Of a stretch of DNA of 64,000 nucleotides, positions 52,527 to 62,578 are shown piece by piece. The notes below the pieces were generated by a model. It worked only from the letters and a program-made list of their open reading frames with translations. It searched no databases and was not told the DNA's origin. Location of the stretch: positions 992,001 through 1,056,000 of the forward strand of contig NZ_CP071238.1 in assembly GCF_017299535.1 (NCBI RefSeq). Reading direction: 5' to 3'. Position 1 is the stretch's first letter. Each line of letters starts with the position of its first letter. Source of the stretch: Serratia marcescens subsp. marcescens ATCC 13880. Its GTDB lineage: Bacteria; Pseudomonadota; Gammaproteobacteria; Enterobacterales; Enterobacteriaceae. Made by a program: the position numbers and the translations under genes.

Positions 52527-53489
52527 ATGACCCGAATTACCCGAGGGCTGTTGCTTTGCCTGGCGCTGCTGGCCGGACGCGGCGCGCTGGCGCAGCCTGA
52601 CGGCATGTTGGCGGGCAACCTGTCCAGCGTCGGCTCCGACACGCTGGCGAATTTGATGGCGCTGTGGGCGCAGGATTTCAGCCAGCATTATCCCAACGTC
52701 AACCTGCAGATCCAGGCCGCCGGTTCGTCGACCGCGCCGACCGCGTTGGCGGCGGGCGCCGCGCAACTGGGCCCGATGAGCCGGCCGATGAAGGCGGCCG
52801 AGGTTTCGGCGTTCGAACACCGTTACGGTTATGCGCCCCTGGCGGTGCCGGTAGCGGTGGATGCGCTGGTGGTGTTGGTGCATCAGGACAATCCGCTGCG
52901 CGGCCTTAACCTGCAGCAGCTCGATCGCATTTTCTCCGCCACCCGGCGCTGCGGTGAAAGCCAGCCGCTGACGCGCTGGGGCGAGCTGGGGCTGCGCGGC
53001 GACTGGGCGACACGCTCGCTGCAACGCTTCGGCCGCAACTCGGCGTCCGGCACCTACGGCTATTTCAAACTGCGCGCGCTGTGCGGCGGCGATTTCATGC
53101 CGCGCGTCAATGAGCTGCCTGGTTCGGCTTCGGTGGTGCAGGCGGTGGCCGGTTCGCTCAACGGCATCGGCTACGCCAGCATCGGTTTTCGCGCCAGCGG
53201 CGTGCGGCTGCTGCCGCTGGCGGAGTCGGGAGAAGACTATGTCGCGCCTACCGCCGCCAACGTGCGCAACGATCGCTACCCGCTGTCGCGCTATCTGTAT
53301 ATCTACATCAACAAAGCCCCCAATCAACCGCTGGAGCCGCTGACCGCCGCGTTCCTCGATCGCGTGCTGTCGACACCAGGGCAAAGCCTGGTCAACCACG
53401 ACGGCTATCTGCCGCTGCCGCCGGCCGCCCTGCAGAAGACTCGTCAGGCGCTCGGGTTGCCACCGCTCGCGCCGGCCACGGCGCAATAA
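52527..53489 (+). CDS. PstS-like phosphate-binding protein, third gene after phoBR
   Basis: 320-residue periplasmic protein of the PstS type. Signal peptide through 'GALAQP' (about residue 23), then '[43 protein letters not shown]' (the phosphate-binding 'S-x-G-S' and 'G-S-S' start), 'GPMSRPMK', '[13 protein letters not shown]' (a second phosphate loop), and '[11 protein letters not shown]'. It lacks a partner permease here, so it may sense or capture phosphate for an existing Pst system. It begins 14 bases after phoR with GCGAGA-type purines, so it is probably co-transcribed with phoBR under the Pho box. Confidence 0.83.
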   Translation: MTRITRGLLLCLALLAGRGALAQPDGMLAGNLSSVGSDTLANLMALWAQDFSQHYPNVNLQIQAAGSSTAPTALAAGAAQLGPMSRPMKAAEVSAFEHRYGYAPLAVPVAVDALVVLVHQDNPLRGLNLQQLDRIFSATRRCGESQPLTRWGELGLRGDWATRSLQRFGRNSASGTYGYFKLRALCGGDFMPRVNELPGSASVVQAVAGSLNGIGYASIGFRASGVRLLPLAESGEDYVAPTAANVRNDRYPLSRYLYIYINKAPNQPLEPLTAAFLDRVLSTPGQSLVNHDGYLPLPPAALQKTRQALGLPPLAPATAQ

Positions 53490-53975
53490 GCGACAAAAAT
53501 CGGCGTAATTTTCGCCTTTTTTCACGGCAAAACGGAGCTTATACCACGCGAAAACCGGGCATTTATTGGCGTTTTCGCGCGGTAAAGCGATATATGCTTC
53601 ACGTTTCGTGAATTCATTGTTCAAAAATGATACAAATCATGTAGTGTATATTTATTGATAGCCAATATGATCGACTGGTGGCTAAAGTTTATATGGTCGA
53701 TAGCTCTGCTTTTCGCCGTGCGTCTTGCCTTGAAGCGCTATAAACGTTTACCTTAGCCTTCGTTGTCGGATTAAACCTCCATTTTTATAACTCCTAAAAT
53801 TTTGCCCATCTTCATGAGCGGCCACTTTCGAATAGGGACATAAACGCCGGATCGACTGCGTTTAGGGTGCTTATTAGGCGCTGCGACGATCGGGCATGCC
53901 GGCAACCGGGTGGGGCGTTTCGCCACCACGCTATCGGACAATTTTTTTTCATTTGAACAGGCAACACGACATCGT
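53490..53975 (+). other. Long leader region upstream of brnQ
   Basis: 486 bases, noticeably lower in G+C than the surrounding genes. It holds the 29-codon candidate small ORF (53667-53756), promoter-like A+T-rich stretches near 53640-53660 and 53775-53800, and an imperfect hairpin at 53909-53930 followed 11 bases later by eight T residues, shortly before brnQ. The spacing to the T-run is poor for an intrinsic terminator. Confidence 0.5.
53667..53756 (+). CDS. Candidate 29-residue membrane small protein
   Basis: Open frame ATG (53667) to TAG (53756). It begins 'MIDWWLKFIW', continues with a hydrophobic run ('SIALLFAVRLAL') and ends with the basic 'KRYKRLP', a layout typical of single-span small membrane proteins. 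I see no convincing ribosome-binding site in the A+T-rich bases before it, which is the main reason for caution. It lies in a long untranslated stretch before brnQ. I do not recognise it among known small proteins, and it could be a chance frame or a leader peptide. Confidence 0.35.
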   Translation: MIDWWLKFIWSIALLFAVRLALKRYKRLP

Positions 53976-55292
53976 ATGAGTCATCGTTTAACGTCAAAAG
54001 ATATCCTGGCACTGGGCTTCATGACCTTTGCCTTATTCGTTGGGGCCGGGAACATCATCTTCCCGCCGATGGTCGGCTTGCAGTCCGGTGAACACGTCTG
54101 GATCGCTGCGCTGGGCTTCCTGCTCACCGCCGTGGGCCTGCCGGTCATCACCGTCATCGCGCTGGCGCGCGTCGGCGGCGGCATCGACGCCCTCAGTTCG
54201 CCGATCGGCCGCGGCGCCGGCCTGCTGCTGGCGACCGTCTGCTACCTGGCCGTCGGCCCGCTGTTCGCCACGCCGCGCACCGCCACCGTGTCCTTTGAGG
54301 TGGGCATCGCCCCGCTGACCGGCGACGGCGCCATGCCGCTGTTCATCTACAGTCTGGTGTACTTCACGCTGGTGATCGGCATCTCCCTGTATCCGGGCCG
54401 TCTGCTCGATACCGTCGGCCACGTGCTGGCGCCGCTGAAGATCGTCGCGCTGGCCGTACTGGGCATCGCCGCGCTGCTGTGGCCTGCCGGCGCGCCTATC
54501 CCGGCGACGGCGGCTTATCAGAGCGTGCCTTTCTCCTCCGGCTTCGTTAACGGCTATCTGACCATGGATACGCTGGGCGCGCTGGTATTCGGCATCGTTA
54601 TCGTCAACGCGGCGCGCTCGCGCGGCGTGAAAGACGCCGGTCTATTGACCCGTTACACCATTCTGGCCGGTTTGATCGCCGGCGTGGGCCTGACGCTGGT
54701 TTATCTGAGCCTGTTCAAGCTGGGCTCCGGCAGCGGCGCGCTGGTGCCTGACGCCACCAACGGCGCGGTGATCCTGCACGCTTACGTTCAGAACACCTTC
54801 GGCGGCCTCGGCAGCTTCTTCCTGGCGGCGCTGATCTTCATCGCCTGCATGGTGACCGCGGTGGGCCTGACCTGCGCCTGCGCCGAGTTCTTCGCGCAAT
54901 ACCTGCCGTTCTCTTACAAGACGCTGGTGTTTATCCTGGGCCTGTTCTCGATGGTGGTGTCCAACCTCGGCCTGAGCCACCTGATCCAGATCTCCATTCC
55001 GGTGCTGACCGCGATTTATCCGCCGTGCATCGTGCTGGTGGTGCTGAGCTTCACCCTGCGTTGGTGGCACAGCGCGCCGCGCATCATCGCGCCGGTGATG
55101 CTTGTCAGCCTGTTGTTTGGTATTCTTGACGCGGTGAAAGCGTCCAGCTTCCAGCAGCTGCTGCCGGCCTGGTCCACTCACCTGCCGCTGGCGGAGCAGG
55201 GGTTGGCATGGTTGCCGCCTTCGCTGCTGATGTTGGCGCTGGTCGCGATTTATGATCGGGTGTGCACGCGTTCCCAAGTGACCGCGCACTGA
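53976..55292 (+). CDS. brnQ: BrnQ, branched-chain amino acid transporter II
   Basis: 438-residue sodium- or proton-coupled transporter for Leu, Val and Ile (LIVCS family) with about twelve helices. Very close to E. coli BrnQ: '[34 protein letters not shown]' at the start (residues 8-41), '[32 protein letters not shown]' and '[29 protein letters not shown]'. Start at 53976 matches E. coli; an upstream GTG in frame at 53910 is inside a hairpin. No strong ribosome site. Followed by a terminator and proY, as in E. coli. Confidence 0.96.
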   Translation: MSHRLTSKDILALGFMTFALFVGAGNIIFPPMVGLQSGEHVWIAALGFLLTAVGLPVITVIALARVGGGIDALSSPIGRGAGLLLATVCYLAVGPLFATPRTATVSFEVGIAPLTGDGAMPLFIYSLVYFTLVIGISLYPGRLLDTVGHVLAPLKIVALAVLGIAALLWPAGAPIPATAAYQSVPFSSGFVNGYLTMDTLGALVFGIVIVNAARSRGVKDAGLLTRYTILAGLIAGVGLTLVYLSLFKLGSGSGALVPDATNGAVILHAYVQNTFGGLGSFFLAALIFIACMVTAVGLTCACAEFFAQYLPFSYKTLVFILGLFSMVVSNLGLSHLIQISIPVLTAIYPPCIVLVVLSFTLRWWHSAPRIIAPVMLVSLLFGILDAVKASSFQQLLPAWSTHLPLAEQGLAWLPPSLLMLALVAIYDRVCTRSQVTAH

Positions 55293-55314
55293 TAATCCCC
55301 CGGCTAAATCCAGG

Positions 55315-55341
55315 GCCACGGACATGTCCGTGGCTTTTTTT
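55315..55341 (+). terminator. Terminator between brnQ and proY
   Basis: Nine-bp perfect stem GCCACGGAC / GTCCGTGGC followed by TTTTTTT. The T-run ends about 25 bases before the proY start, so proY needs read-through or a promoter overlapping this element. Confidence 0.85.
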
Positions 55342-55365
55342 CGTTTAAAACTATGGGTCATTTTC

Positions 55366-56772
55366 ATGCAACAACAGTCACCCACCACTGCCTCCGACAA
55401 TAAGCTGAAACGCGGCCTCAGCACGCGTCATATCCGCTTTATGGCGCTGGGGTCGGCCATCGGCACCGGGTTGTTCTACGGCTCGGCGGACGCCATCAAA
55501 ATGGCCGGCCCGAGCGTGCTGCTGGCTTACCTGATCGGCGGCATCGTGGCCTTTATCATCATGCGCGCACTGGGGGAGATGTCGGTCAACAACCCGCAGG
55601 CCAGCTCATTTTCCCGCTACGCGCAGGACTACCTCGGCCCGATGGCGGGTTACATCACCGGCTGGACTTACTGCTTTGAGATCCTGATCGTCGCCATCGC
55701 CGACGTGACCGCCTTCGGCATCTATATGGGGGTCTGGTTCCCGGAAGTGCCGCACTGGATCTGGGTGCTGAGCGTGGTGCTGATCATCGGCGCCATCAAC
55801 CTGATGAGCGTCAAGGTATTCGGCGAGCTGGAGTTCTGGTTCTCGTTCTTCAAGGTCGCCACCATCATCATCATGATCGCGGCCGGCATCGGCATCATCA
55901 TCTGGGGTATCGGCAACGGCGGGCAACCGACCGGCATTCATAACCTGTGGTCGAACGGCGGCTTCTTCAGCAACGGCGTTATCGGCATGATCCTGTCGCT
56001 GCAGCTGGTGATGTTCGCTTACGGCGGCATTGAAATCATCGGCATCACCGCCGGCGAAGCCAAAGATCCGAAAAAATCGATTCCCAAAGCCATCAACTCG
56101 GTGCCGTGGCGCATTCTGGTGTTCTACGTCGGCACGCTGTTTGTCATCATGTCGATCTACCCGTGGAACCAGGTGGGCACCAACGGCAGCCCGTTCGTGC
56201 TGACCTTCCAGCATATGGGCATCACCGTGGCGGCGGGCATCCTCAACTTCGTGGTGATCACCGCTTCGCTGTCGGCGATCAACAGCGACGTGTTCGGCGT
56301 CGGCCGCATGCTGCATGGCATGGCCGAGCAGGGGCACGCGCCGAAGATGTTCAGCAAGGTGTCGAAACGCGGCATTCCCTGGGTGACGGTGGTGGTGATG
56401 ATGCTGGCGCTGCTGCTGGCGGTATACCTCAACTACATCATGCCGGAGAGCGTGTTCCTGGTGATCGCCTCCCTGGCGACCTTCGCCACCGTGTGGGTGT
56501 GGATCATGATCCTGTTCTCGCAAATCGCCTTCCGCCGCAGCCTGAGCAAAGAGCAGGTGAAGCAGCTGGCGTTCCCGCTGCGCGGCGGGGTGTTCACCTC
56601 GGTGGTGGCGATCGTGTTCCTGGTGTTCATCATCGGCCTGATCGGTTACTTCCCGACCACGCGCGTCTCGCTGTACGCCGGCCTGGTCTGGGTGGTGTTG
56701 CTGCTGGCGGGGTACTGGTTCAAGGTCAACCATCAGAAAAAACGCGCGCCGTTGGCGACGCAGCAAGACTAA
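55366..56772 (+). CDS. proY: ProY, amino-acid permease (proline-specific in name)
   Basis: 468-residue transporter of the amino acid-polyamine-organocation superfamily with twelve helices. '[43 protein letters not shown]' (residues 18-60) and '[33 protein letters not shown]' are the AAT-family signature regions; '[25 protein letters not shown]' is also diagnostic. Name by E. coli synteny (brnQ-proY-malZ) and similarity; later work linked E. coli ProY to histidine rather than proline, so the name is not proof of substrate. Start at 55366; an in-frame start at 55324 would overlap the terminator. Terminator follows. Confidence 0.93.
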   Translation: MQQQSPTTASDNKLKRGLSTRHIRFMALGSAIGTGLFYGSADAIKMAGPSVLLAYLIGGIVAFIIMRALGEMSVNNPQASSFSRYAQDYLGPMAGYITGWTYCFEILIVAIADVTAFGIYMGVWFPEVPHWIWVLSVVLIIGAINLMSVKVFGELEFWFSFFKVATIIIMIAAGIGIIIWGIGNGGQPTGIHNLWSNGGFFSNGVIGMILSLQLVMFAYGGIEIIGITAGEAKDPKKSIPKAINSVPWRILVFYVGTLFVIMSIYPWNQVGTNGSPFVLTFQHMGITVAAGILNFVVITASLSAINSDVFGVGRMLHGMAEQGHAPKMFSKVSKRGIPWVTVVVMMLALLLAVYLNYIMPESVFLVIASLATFATVWVWIMILFSQIAFRRSLSKEQVKQLAFPLRGGVFTSVVAIVFLVFIIGLIGYFPTTRVSLYAGLVWVVLLLAGYWFKVNHQKKRAPLATQQD

Positions 56773-56779
56773 ATGGAAA

Positions 56780-56806
56780 AACACCGGCTGAGGCCGGTGT
56801 TTTTTT
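56780..56806. terminator. Bidirectional terminator after proY
   Basis: Nine-bp perfect stem AACACCGGC / GCCGGTGTT with TGAG loop, T-run on the right and A-run on the left, so it stops both proY and the converging lipoprotein gene. Confidence 0.9.
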
Positions 56807-57104
56807 AGGGTTTATCTTCCGCTTCCTCCTCCCCGGCGGCGCGCGCTTCGATGCGCATGCCGCCGTCGTTCAGCCGTTCCTCCTCTTCCTCGCCGGCGCA
56901 GCGCGCCAGCACTTCGCGAATGTCCTGCAGGTTGCTGCTGAGGGCGCTCAGCGAAGGTTGCAGATTGCGGGGCATGCGGCTTTCATCCAGCGACGCGCTG
57001 TGCAGGCAGCCGATAAACAGCAGGGTGGCCAGCAGGGTAAACAGCCGATGACGTATGCGTTTCAGCAAGGGCTTTCCCTCTCGGTGGTGAAGGTGATGGC
57101 GCAT
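56805..57104 (-). CDS. Small lipoprotein with acidic tail, unknown
   Basis: Probable lipoprotein of about 75-100 residues. After a basic N-terminal segment ('KRIRHRLF') comes a hydrophobic core and a lipobox 'LLFIGC' followed by 'LHSASLDES', a helical part with 'LSALSSNLQDIREVLARC', and a Glu-rich C-terminus ('GEEEEERLND', 'AGEEEAEDKP'). The start is uncertain: ATG at 57104 has no ribosome site, while TTG at 57068 follows GAGGGA at seven bases and would give a standard signal. Not recognised. It lies between proY and ybdG, an interval absent from the E. coli order. Confidence 0.6.
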   Translation of the reverse strand: MRHHLHHREGKPLLKRIRHRLFTLLATLLFIGCLHSASLDESRMPRNLQPSLSALSSNLQDIREVLARCAGEEEEERLNDGGMRIEARAAGEEEAEDKP

Positions 57105-57200
57105 TAACGCCGTTTTCGCCGGGGAAAAGAAGGGGATGGAGATATCTGCTGGCAATTGAAAGAGAATAATTACCAGCAGACACAGTTACGTCAGCCGACG

Positions 57201-58457
57201 TCAGGAAGCGTTCGCGCTTTGTCGCAGCATGCCGCGCAGGTCATTGCCGGTTGGCGTCTGATGCACGCGCAGGCCGAACTCGTCGATCACCGCCAGGATA
57301 TGATCGAAAATATCCGCCTGAATACTTTCGTACTCCGCCCAGACCGTGGTGTTGGTGAAGGCGTAGATTTCCAGCGGCAGGCCCTCCGGCGTCGGCGCCA
57401 GCTGGCGCACCATCAGCGTCATGTTCTGGTGAATGCGCGGATGAGCGCGTAGGTAGGCTTCCAGATAGGCGCGCAGCGTGCCGAGGTTGGTGAGGCGGCG
57501 GCCGTTGAGCGGCGAGGCCAGATCGACGGCGATTTCCTGGTTGTGCTGGCTCAGCTCCTGGGTCTTAACGTTCAGATAGCTGTGCAGCAGCGGGTTGCGC
57601 TGCAGGCGGCGCTGCTCTTCTTCCGACAGGAAGTGCACGCTGCCGGTGTCGATATTCAGGCTGCGCTTGATGCGGCGCCCGCCGGATTCCGACATCGACC
57701 GCCAGTTCTTGAATGAGTCGGAGATCAGCGCGTAGGTGGGGATGGTGGTGACGGTGTTGTCCCAGTTGCGCACTTTGACCGTGGTCAGGCCGATGTCGGT
57801 GACCGCGCCGTCGGCGCCGTATTTCGGCATTTCCAGCCAGTCGCCGATCTTCAGCATGTCGTTGGCGGAGAGCTGGATGCCGGCCACCAGCCCGAGGATC
57901 GGATCCTTGAACACCAACATCAAGACCGCGGTCATGGCGCCCAGACCGCTGAGCAGCAGCAGCGGCGATTTGCCCATCAGCAATGAGACGATCATGATGC
58001 CGATCAGGATCGCCGCCACCAGCTTCAGGCCCTGGAAAATGCCGCGCAGCGGCAGCTGATTGGAAATCGGGCTTTGGCGCAGCAGCGCCAGCAGCGTATC
58101 CAGCAGCGAGAACAGCGACAACAGGGTGAAGGCGAGGATCCACACCTGCGCGGCGGTGACGATCACCGCCTGAGTCTGGCTGCCGCTCTGCAGCCACAGC
58201 GTCGCCTGGATGCTGATGATCACCCCTTGCAGCAGCAGCGCCACGCGCTGGAACAGTTTGTATTGGGTGATGGCCTGTTGCCAGACGCGCTGCGACTGCT
58301 GGCCACGGCGCTGAAGGGCCGCCAACACCACCCGGTGCAGCACCAGGTGGATCGCGACCGAGATCAGAACAATCAACCCCAATACCATCAACAGCGACAT
58401 CACTCCGCCGAATTCCAAACCAAACTGTTCCAGCCAGCGCGTTATCTGTTGTTGCAT
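57201..58457 (-). CDS. ybdG: YbdG/MscM, miniconductance mechanosensitive channel
   Basis: 418-residue inner-membrane channel of the MscS family, similar to E. coli YbdG (415 residues). Five predicted helices at the N-terminus, then the pore-lining helix and MscS beta domain: '[42 protein letters not shown]' (about 170-210) with '[41 protein letters not shown]' and '[13 protein letters not shown]'. It opens on membrane tension in osmotic down-shock. Start at 58457 follows AAGGAGCGG. In E. coli ybdG lies elsewhere (nfsB region), so this is a different placement. Confidence 0.95.
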   Translation of the reverse strand: MQQQITRWLEQFGLEFGGVMSLLMVLGLIVLISVAIHLVLHRVVLAALQRRGQQSQRVWQQAITQYKLFQRVALLLQGVIISIQATLWLQSGSQTQAVIVTAAQVWILAFTLLSLFSLLDTLLALLRQSPISNQLPLRGIFQGLKLVAAILIGIMIVSLLMGKSPLLLLSGLGAMTAVLMLVFKDPILGLVAGIQLSANDMLKIGDWLEMPKYGADGAVTDIGLTTVKVRNWDNTVTTIPTYALISDSFKNWRSMSESGGRRIKRSLNIDTGSVHFLSEEEQRRLQRNPLLHSYLNVKTQELSQHNQEIAVDLASPLNGRRLTNLGTLRAYLEAYLRAHPRIHQNMTLMVRQLAPTPEGLPLEIYAFTNTTVWAEYESIQADIFDHILAVIDEFGLRVHQTPTGNDLRGMLRQSANAS

Positions 58458-58593
58458 TACCGCTCCTTAAAAAATGCGCAAAAAATATCCTGTAAACTTA
58501 AAACGCGTTAGCCTAAGGGGTAACGTGCAGGATTTGTGCCTGTTTACCTTTTTTTACATCAAGTTAGCGTTATTTTTCAGTCTCCGCCCCCCG

Positions 58594-58603
58594 GCTCATC
58601 CCC
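58594..58603 (-). promoter_or_regulatory. MalT-box-like sequence before malZ
   Basis: On the minus strand GGGGATGAGC, 9 of 10 matches to the MalT box GGGGA(T/G)GAGG, 100 bases before the malZ start. The E. coli malZ gene is MalT-controlled. A second weaker G-rich block lies at about 58618-58630 on the plus strand. Confidence 0.35.
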
Positions 58604-58703
58604 GGGTTTTGCGGCCAGAGAGGAGGGGGAGTTGCACTTAACGTGGCATTGTTCGTTTTTTGAAGAACGCCGTCGATTTCGTTTGGTACAGCAGGAGAAC
58701 AGT

Positions 58704-60527
58704 ATGCTTAACGCCTGGCATCAACCGGTCCCGCCTTTTGTGGTGAAGCAAGGGCAACGTTTGGATATCACGCTGTGGTTACAAGGGGATGAACTGCCGG
58801 AACGGGTATTTTTGCGCGCCGAACCGGACAACGAAGAGTGGCTGCTGACGATGAAAGCGCAGCGCCACGAGGGGATGCGGCGCTACCAGGCCAGCCTGAC
58901 GCTGAATGAGGGCGAGCCGACGCGGCGTTACTGCTTCAAGCTGCTGTGGGCCGATCGCCAACAGTGGTTCGGCCCGCAGGGCTGGTCGCCAACGCCGCCG
59001 GGCCAGCTGGCGCAGTTCGCCGTCGACGAGCCCGACAACGGCCCCGCGTGGGTGGCGGATCAGCTGTTCTACCAGATTTTCCCCGATCGCTTCGCCAGCA
59101 GCGGCGGCGAGCACGGCATCCAAAGCGGCAGCTACCGCCATCACGCGGCCGGCGCCGAGGTGATTCGGCGCGACTGGCAGCACCCATTGGAGGATCGCCA
59201 CGCCGCCTCGACCTTTTACGGCGGCGATCTGGACGGCATTTGCGCCAAACTGCCGTATTTGCAGCAGCTGGGCGTGACGGCGCTGTATCTGAACCCGATT
59301 TTTACCGCGCCGAGCGTGCATAAGTACGATACCGAGGACTATTACCAGGTCGATCCGCACTTCGGCGGCAACGCGGCGCTGCAGCGTTTGCGAGTGAGCA
59401 CTCACAAGGTGGGCATGAAACTGGTGCTGGACGGGGTCTTTAACCACACCGGCGACTCGCACCCGTGGTTCGACCGCCATCGTCAGGGCGAAAACGGCGC
59501 CTGTCACCACCCCGATTCACCGTATCGCGGCTGGTTCAACTTCTACCCGGACGGCCGCGCGCTCGACTGGAAGGGCAACGCCAGCCTGCCGAAGCTCAAC
59601 TTCGCCGAGCCGCAGGTGGCGGAAGCGATTTATCAGGGGGAAGGCAGCGTGGTGCGTCACTGGCTGCGCCCGCCGTACAGCATCGACGGCTGGCGGCTGG
59701 ACGTGGTGCATATGCTGGGGGAGAACGGCGGCGCCACCGGCAATCTGCGCCACCTGGCGGGCATCTATCAGGCGGTGAAGCAGGAGAATCCACAGGCCTA
59801 TGTCTTGGGCGAGCACTTCGGCGACGCGCGCCGCTGGCTGCACGCCGGCGTGGAGGATGCGGCGATGAACTACATGGGGTTCGCGTTGCCGGTGCGGGCG
59901 TTTTTGGCGGGGCTGGACGTGGCCTACCACCCGGTGCGGCTGGACGCCGCCGGGTGCGCGCAGTGGATGGACGGTTACCGCGCCGGGCTGCCGCACAGCC
60001 GCCAGCTGATCCAGTTCAATCAGCTGGACAGCCACGATACCGCGCGCTTCCTCACGCTGTTGCAGGGGAATGCGGCGCGCATGCAGATGGCGGCGGTGTG
60101 GTTGCTGAGCTGGATCGGCGTGCCTTGCCTCTATTACGGTGATGAGATTGGCCTGGACGGCGGCAACGATCCGTTTTGCCGCAAGCCGTTCCCGTGGGAC
60201 GTCGGTGACTGGGATCGGCCGCTGCTGGCGCTGTTCCAGCGCATGGCGGCGCTGCGTAAACAGAGCCTGGCGCTGCGTCGCGGCGGCTGTCAGGTGCTGT
60301 ACGCCAGCGGAGAAACGCTGGTGTTCGTGCGTCTGTATCAGCAGGAGCAGGTGTTGGTGGCGCTGCAGCGCGACGGCAGCGGCCAGGCGCAGCTGCCGCA
60401 CAACCCGCTGTTGGCCCGCGGCCCGTGGCGGCGTGTGGAAGGGCGGGGAGAGTTGAGCGAAACGGTCGGCGGGCTGCGCCTGCAGCTGGCGGAAGAGTCG
60501 GCCACCGTGTGGCGCTGCGAGGGATAA
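58704..60527 (+). CDS. malZ: MalZ, maltodextrin glucosidase
   Basis: 607-residue cytoplasmic glycoside hydrolase of family 13 that removes glucose from the reducing end of maltodextrins. An N-terminal carbohydrate-binding-like beta domain (about 1-115) is followed by the catalytic barrel: '[28 protein letters not shown]', conserved region I '[10 protein letters not shown]', region II 'GWRLDVVHM' with the nucleophilic Asp, region III 'LGEHFGD' with the acid/base Glu, and region IV '[10 protein letters not shown]'. AGGAG supports 58704, giving the E. coli length; frames from 58536 would run through the promoter. Last gene of the brnQ-proY-malZ backbone set. Confidence 0.96.
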   Translation: MLNAWHQPVPPFVVKQGQRLDITLWLQGDELPERVFLRAEPDNEEWLLTMKAQRHEGMRRYQASLTLNEGEPTRRYCFKLLWADRQQWFGPQGWSPTPPGQLAQFAVDEPDNGPAWVADQLFYQIFPDRFASSGGEHGIQSGSYRHHAAGAEVIRRDWQHPLEDRHAASTFYGGDLDGICAKLPYLQQLGVTALYLNPIFTAPSVHKYDTEDYYQVDPHFGGNAALQRLRVSTHKVGMKLVLDGVFNHTGDSHPWFDRHRQGENGACHHPDSPYRGWFNFYPDGRALDWKGNASLPKLNFAEPQVAEAIYQGEGSVVRHWLRPPYSIDGWRLDVVHMLGENGGATGNLRHLAGIYQAVKQENPQAYVLGEHFGDARRWLHAGVEDAAMNYMGFALPVRAFLAGLDVAYHPVRLDAAGCAQWMDGYRAGLPHSRQLIQFNQLDSHDTARFLTLLQGNAARMQMAAVWLLSWIGVPCLYYGDEIGLDGGNDPFCRKPFPWDVGDWDRPLLALFQRMAALRKQSLALRRGGCQVLYASGETLVFVRLYQQEQVLVALQRDGSGQAQLPHNPLLARGPWRRVEGRGELSETVGGLRLQLAEESATVWRCEG

Positions 60528-60534
60528 AGGGAGT

Positions 60535-60556
60535 GCGGGGGCAGAAACGCCCCCGC
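60535..60556. terminator. Hairpin between converging malZ and ggt
   Basis: Eight-bp perfect stem GCGGGGGC / GCCCCCGC, 6-base loop, eight bases after the malZ stop and 25 after that of ggt. No T-run. Confidence 0.6.
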
Positions 60557-60580
60557 GGTTAAGGTGAGTGGGTGTTTACA

Positions 60581-62344
60581 TCAGTAACCGACCGCGGAGC
60601 CCGCCGGGCGACGCACGTCGTTGGCGCCGTACAGGTAGCCTTCACGCACTTTGCCGGAAACCGCCGAATCGTTGCCGGAGTTGGCCGGGCTGACGCCCGC
60701 CGCACCCGGCAAACCGACCAGAATCAGTTCGGCGGCGCCCCACGGCGTTTGCTCGACCATCTTATAGCCCATGCCGCTCAGCAGCTTCAGCGTATCGGCG
60801 GAAACGCCGCGCTGTTCGTAGTACACCTCATCCGGCAACCATTGGTGATGGATGCGCGGTGCGTCCACCGCTTCCTGCGGCGCCATACCGTGGTCGATCA
60901 CGTTCAACGCGGTCTGCAGGGTGATGGTGATTATGCGTGAGCCGCCCGGCGAGCCCAGCACCATAAAGATCTTGTTGTCCTTGGTCACCAGCGTCGGGCT
61001 CATCGACGATAGTGGGCGCTTACCGGGGGCAATGCTGTTGGCGGTGCCCTGTACCAGCCCGTACAGGTTTTTCTCGCCCACTTTCACCGTAAAGTCGTCC
61101 ATCTCGTCGTTGAGGAAGAAGCCGGTACCCGGTGCGATGACGACAGCGCCGAAGCGACCGTTGACGGTATAGGTGGTGGAGACCGCGTTGCCGTCGTGAT
61201 CGACGATCGAATAGTGGGTGGTTTCCGGCTTCTCATGCGGCTCCATGCCGGGCTGCACGTTTTCCGACGGCGTGGCCTTGTCCGCGACGATTTTCTTGCG
61301 GATCTGCTCGGCGTAGCTCTTGCTCACCAGTCGGTCGATCGGGTTCTTGATGAATTCCGGGTCGCCAAGGTAGGTGTTGCGATCCATGTAGGCATGGCGC
61401 ATCGCTTCGGTCATGGTGTGAATGGCCGCCGCCGAGTTGAAGCCCATGCTTTTCAGATCATAGCCTTCCACCACGTTGAGGATTTCGCACAGCGTCACGC
61501 CGCCGGAACTGGGAGGCGGCGCTGACACGAACTTGTAGCCGCGATAGCTGCAGGTGATCGGCGGGGTTTCGGTGACTTTATAGTTGGCGAAGTCGGCGGC
61601 GGTCAAAATGCCGCCGCCCTGTTTGGCCGCCGCCTCCACGGCCTGCGGGATCTTGCCTTTATAGAAGGCGTCGGTTCCGCCTTTGGCGATGGCTTCCAGC
61701 GTGTTGGCCAGATCGGTTTGCACCAGCTTGTCCCCCGGCTGCAGCGGGCTGCCGTCCGGGCGCAGGAAGATTTTGGCCGATTCGGGATCCTGCTTGAAGC
61801 GCGCGATGGTGGTGTCGAGGATATCGGTATCGGCGCGGGTCAGCACAAAGCCTTCGCGCGCCAGCCTGATCGCCGGCGCCAGCACCTGTTCGCGGCTCAG
61901 TTTGCCGTACTTCTCACGCGCGGTTTCCATCCCCAGCACGGTGCCCGGCACGCCCGCCGCCAGATAGCCGTACAGGCTGGCGTCTTTCTTCACCTTGCCG
62001 TCGGCGTCCAGATACATGTTGGCGCTGGCCGCCGCCGGCGCGGTTTCGCGGAAGTTGATGAAGGTGTCGGTGCCGTCCGCCAGGTGGACGGTCATAAAGC
62101 CGCCGCCGCCGATGTTGCCGCAGCAGGGGTTCACCACCGCTTGCGCATAGCCGACCGCCACGGCGGCGTCGATGGCGTTGCCGCCCATCTTCAGGATATC
62201 CACCCCGACCTGCGAGGCCAGATGCTGCGAGGTGACCACCATGCCGTTTTGGGCTTCCACCGCTGGGTTGGATGCCGCATACAGGCTGCCGCTGACCAGC
62301 AGCGCCGCCATAGTCAGGGGTTTGCTCCATTTCTGTAAAAACAT
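60581..62344 (-). CDS. ggt: Gamma-glutamyltranspeptidase
   Basis: 587-residue periplasmic enzyme that hydrolyses or transfers the gamma-glutamyl group of glutathione. Signal peptide to about residue 24 ('GSLYAAS'). The precursor cuts itself before T375 in 'PETTHYSIVD', making the large and small subunits; T375 becomes the nucleophile. 'SSMSPTLV' and 'GSPGGSRIIT' hold the oxyanion and substrate-binding residues, and 'RETAP' near residue 99 binds the gamma-glutamyl carboxylate. The lid loop 'NDEMDDFTVK' is complete, as in E. coli. No operon partner. The start at 62344 lies after AGGAA-type purines. Confidence 0.96.
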   Translation of the reverse strand: MFLQKWSKPLTMAALLVSGSLYAASNPAVEAQNGMVVTSQHLASQVGVDILKMGGNAIDAAVAVGYAQAVVNPCCGNIGGGGFMTVHLADGTDTFINFRETAPAAASANMYLDADGKVKKDASLYGYLAAGVPGTVLGMETAREKYGKLSREQVLAPAIRLAREGFVLTRADTDILDTTIARFKQDPESAKIFLRPDGSPLQPGDKLVQTDLANTLEAIAKGGTDAFYKGKIPQAVEAAAKQGGGILTAADFANYKVTETPPITCSYRGYKFVSAPPPSSGGVTLCEILNVVEGYDLKSMGFNSAAAIHTMTEAMRHAYMDRNTYLGDPEFIKNPIDRLVSKSYAEQIRKKIVADKATPSENVQPGMEPHEKPETTHYSIVDHDGNAVSTTYTVNGRFGAVVIAPGTGFFLNDEMDDFTVKVGEKNLYGLVQGTANSIAPGKRPLSSMSPTLVTKDNKIFMVLGSPGGSRIITITLQTALNVIDHGMAPQEAVDAPRIHHQWLPDEVYYEQRGVSADTLKLLSGMGYKMVEQTPWGAAELILVGLPGAAGVSPANSGNDSAVSGKVREGYLYGANDVRRPAGSAVGY

Positions 62345-62532
62345 AGTTATTCCTACCCTGTCAGTTTTTTATTGTGTTGTGTTTGCTTGCCGCTGTTCGC
62401 TTGCAAAGCGCGAGCCAGCGTTATTGATAGTAGCCGCAGATGGGCATTCGCGCGGCGAACTGGGCGGGAAATGTGAGCGGAAACAGGGAAATAAAGCACT
62501 GCAGGCGGGCGGTCTGCCCCAAAAAGGGGCAT

Positions 62533-62558
62533 AAAAAAACCGGCCGCGTGGGCCGGTT
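62533..62558 (-). terminator. Terminator of the peroxiredoxin gene
   Basis: Eight-bp perfect stem AACCGGCC / GGCCGGTT, 5-base loop; on the minus strand it is followed by TTTTT, 20 bases after the peroxiredoxin stop. Confidence 0.85.
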
Positions 62559-62578
62559 GATTCACTATCAGGCTGAAA

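Noticed and set aside
53909-53948. Intrinsic attenuator directly before brnQ
   Set aside because: The hairpin has a bulge and its T-run starts 11 bases later, too far for an intrinsic terminator.
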